From: an uncultured bacterium
GTDB taxonomy: Bacteria > Bacillota > Clostridia > Oscillospirales > Ruminococcaceae
Direction of reading: 5' to 3'
Assembly: GCA_934845495.1 (NCBI GenBank)
Contig: CAKWRB010000010.1
Span: forward strand, 1-20,125
DNA: 20,125 nucleotides
Shown here: one piece after another, positions 19,563-20,125 of the stretch
Position numbering within the stretch: the stretch's first letter is position 1
How the letters are laid out: each line of letters begins with the position of its first letter
Notes under the pieces: model-generated
Told to the model about the DNA's origin: nothing
What the model saw: the letters and a program-made list of their open reading frames with translations, nothing else
Database searches by the model: none
Program-made: the position numbers and the translations under genes

Positions 19563-20125
19563 TTGCAGCAGGACAGAACCGAACTCTTTGAGTCCACCCC
19601 GATCCCCAAGGCGGTGGCGACGCTGGCCATTCCCACCATCCTCAGCTCGCTGGTGATGGTGCTTTACAACCTGGCGGATACCTACTTTGTGGGTATGCTG
19701 GGCGACCCCATCCAGAACGCCGCCGTCACCCTGGCCGCTCCGGTCATGCTGGCCTTCAATGCCGTCAACAACCTCTTTGGTGTGGGCAGCTCCAGCATGA
19801 TGAGCCGGGCGCTGGGTCGCCGGGATTACGATACGGTGGCCAAAAGCTCCACCTTCGGGTTCTGGTGCTCCATCTTCTGCGGCGTGATCTTTTCGCTGCT
19901 CTGTACCCTGTTCAAGGAGCCGCTGCTCGGCCTGCTGGGCGCGGATGCCGCCACCCGGTCCGCCACTGGTGCCTATATGTTCTGGACTGTCACCTGCGGT
20001 GCGGTGCCGGCCATTCTCAATGTGGTCATGGCCTATATGGTGCGGGCTGAGGGCGCGGCCATGCATGCCAGCATCGGTACCATGAGCGGCTGCCTGCTCA
20101 ACATCGTCCTTGACCCCATCTTCAT
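19563..20125 (+). CDS. MATE-family multidrug efflux transporter, 5' part, TTG start
   Basis: The first 187 residues of a protein that continues past the window. The N-terminus carries STPIPKAVATLAIPTILSSLVMVLYNLADTYFVG, diagnostic of the MATE (MatE) family, followed by AAPVMLAFNAVNNLFGVGSSSMMSRALGR and further membrane segments up to NIVLDPIF, the conserved end of the fourth to fifth segment. MATE pumps expel cationic drugs and metabolites using Na+ or H+ gradients. The start is TTG (19563-19565), with AGGAG 10 nt upstream; no in-frame ATG is available before the conserved region. It has its own promoter and a structured leader. Confidence 0.92.
   Translation, partial: MQQDRTELFESTPIPKAVATLAIPTILSSLVMVLYNLADTYFVGMLGDPIQNAAVTLAAPVMLAFNAVNNLFGVGSSSMMSRALGRRDYDTVAKSSTFGFWCSIFCGVIFSLLCTLFKEPLLGLLGADAATRSATGAYMFWTVTCGAVPAILNVVMAYMVRAEGAAMHASIGTMSGCLLNIVLDPIF

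Overview
The window is a chromosomal stretch of a high-GC, low-GC-phylum (Firmicutes) gut-type anaerobe, most likely Oscillospirales/Ruminococcaceae (Gemmiger, Subdoligranulum or Faecalibacterium relatives). That guess rests on strong AGGAGG ribosome sites, TTG starts, a Clostridia-type ArsR/HMA/P1B metal cluster, a BlaI/M56 pair, and GC-rich palindromic intergenic repeats. It cannot be proven from the sequence alone. No rRNA, tRNA, CRISPR array, transposase or phage structural gene was seen.

Layout. 1-194: end of a dispersed repeat, then a promoter. 195-1274 (+): M24 aminopeptidase. 1315-2878 (-): small lipoprotein with an apparent ATT start, preceded by a fusion of a ProX/YbaK tRNA-editing domain and a flavin-binding domain. 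3027-5293 (-): Zn/Cd/Pb P1B-ATPase and a free-standing HMA metal-binding protein, each preceded by a similar AT-rich dyad. 5425-5828: repeat-dense spacer. 5898-7246 (+): ArsR/SmtB repressor overlapping an AraC-type regulator. 7245-7623: tandem palindromic repeats. 7706-8926 (-): CDF transporter with Mn-type metal residues. 9195-9516 (+): small Cys-rich protein and a tiny possible membrane peptide. 9718-12846 (+): BlaI repressor, M56 membrane protease with an abnormal 3' end, and a lipoprotein. 12923-15766 (+): promoter, yybP-ykoY (Mn2+) riboswitch and a P2-type cation ATPase. 15946-17343 (+): structured leader and a DUF401-type permease. 17407-18534 (-): glycerate kinase. 18670-19369 (+): XRE regulator and a frameshifted GNAT acetyltransferase. 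19563-20125 (+): 5' part of a MATE efflux pump.

How the genes work together. The dominant theme is metal-cation efflux. A thiophilic-metal module (ArsR, HMA protein, P1B-ATPase) sits beside an Mn-type CDF and a P2-ATPase under a predicted Mn2+ riboswitch. A second theme is membrane or envelope sensing (BlaI/M56/lipoprotein, another lipoprotein, MATE pump). The permease and glycerate kinase are convergent, sharing a bidirectional terminator. The kinase and the XRE gene are divergent, with an 11-bp inverted repeat holding both -10 boxes.

Most genes belong to known families. The best candidates for undescribed biology are the switch-like leader of the DUF401 gene, the modular palindromic repeat family, the dyad between the kinase and XRE genes, the editing/flavin fusion, the ATT-start lipoprotein and the M56 gene that reads through its own apparent terminator.
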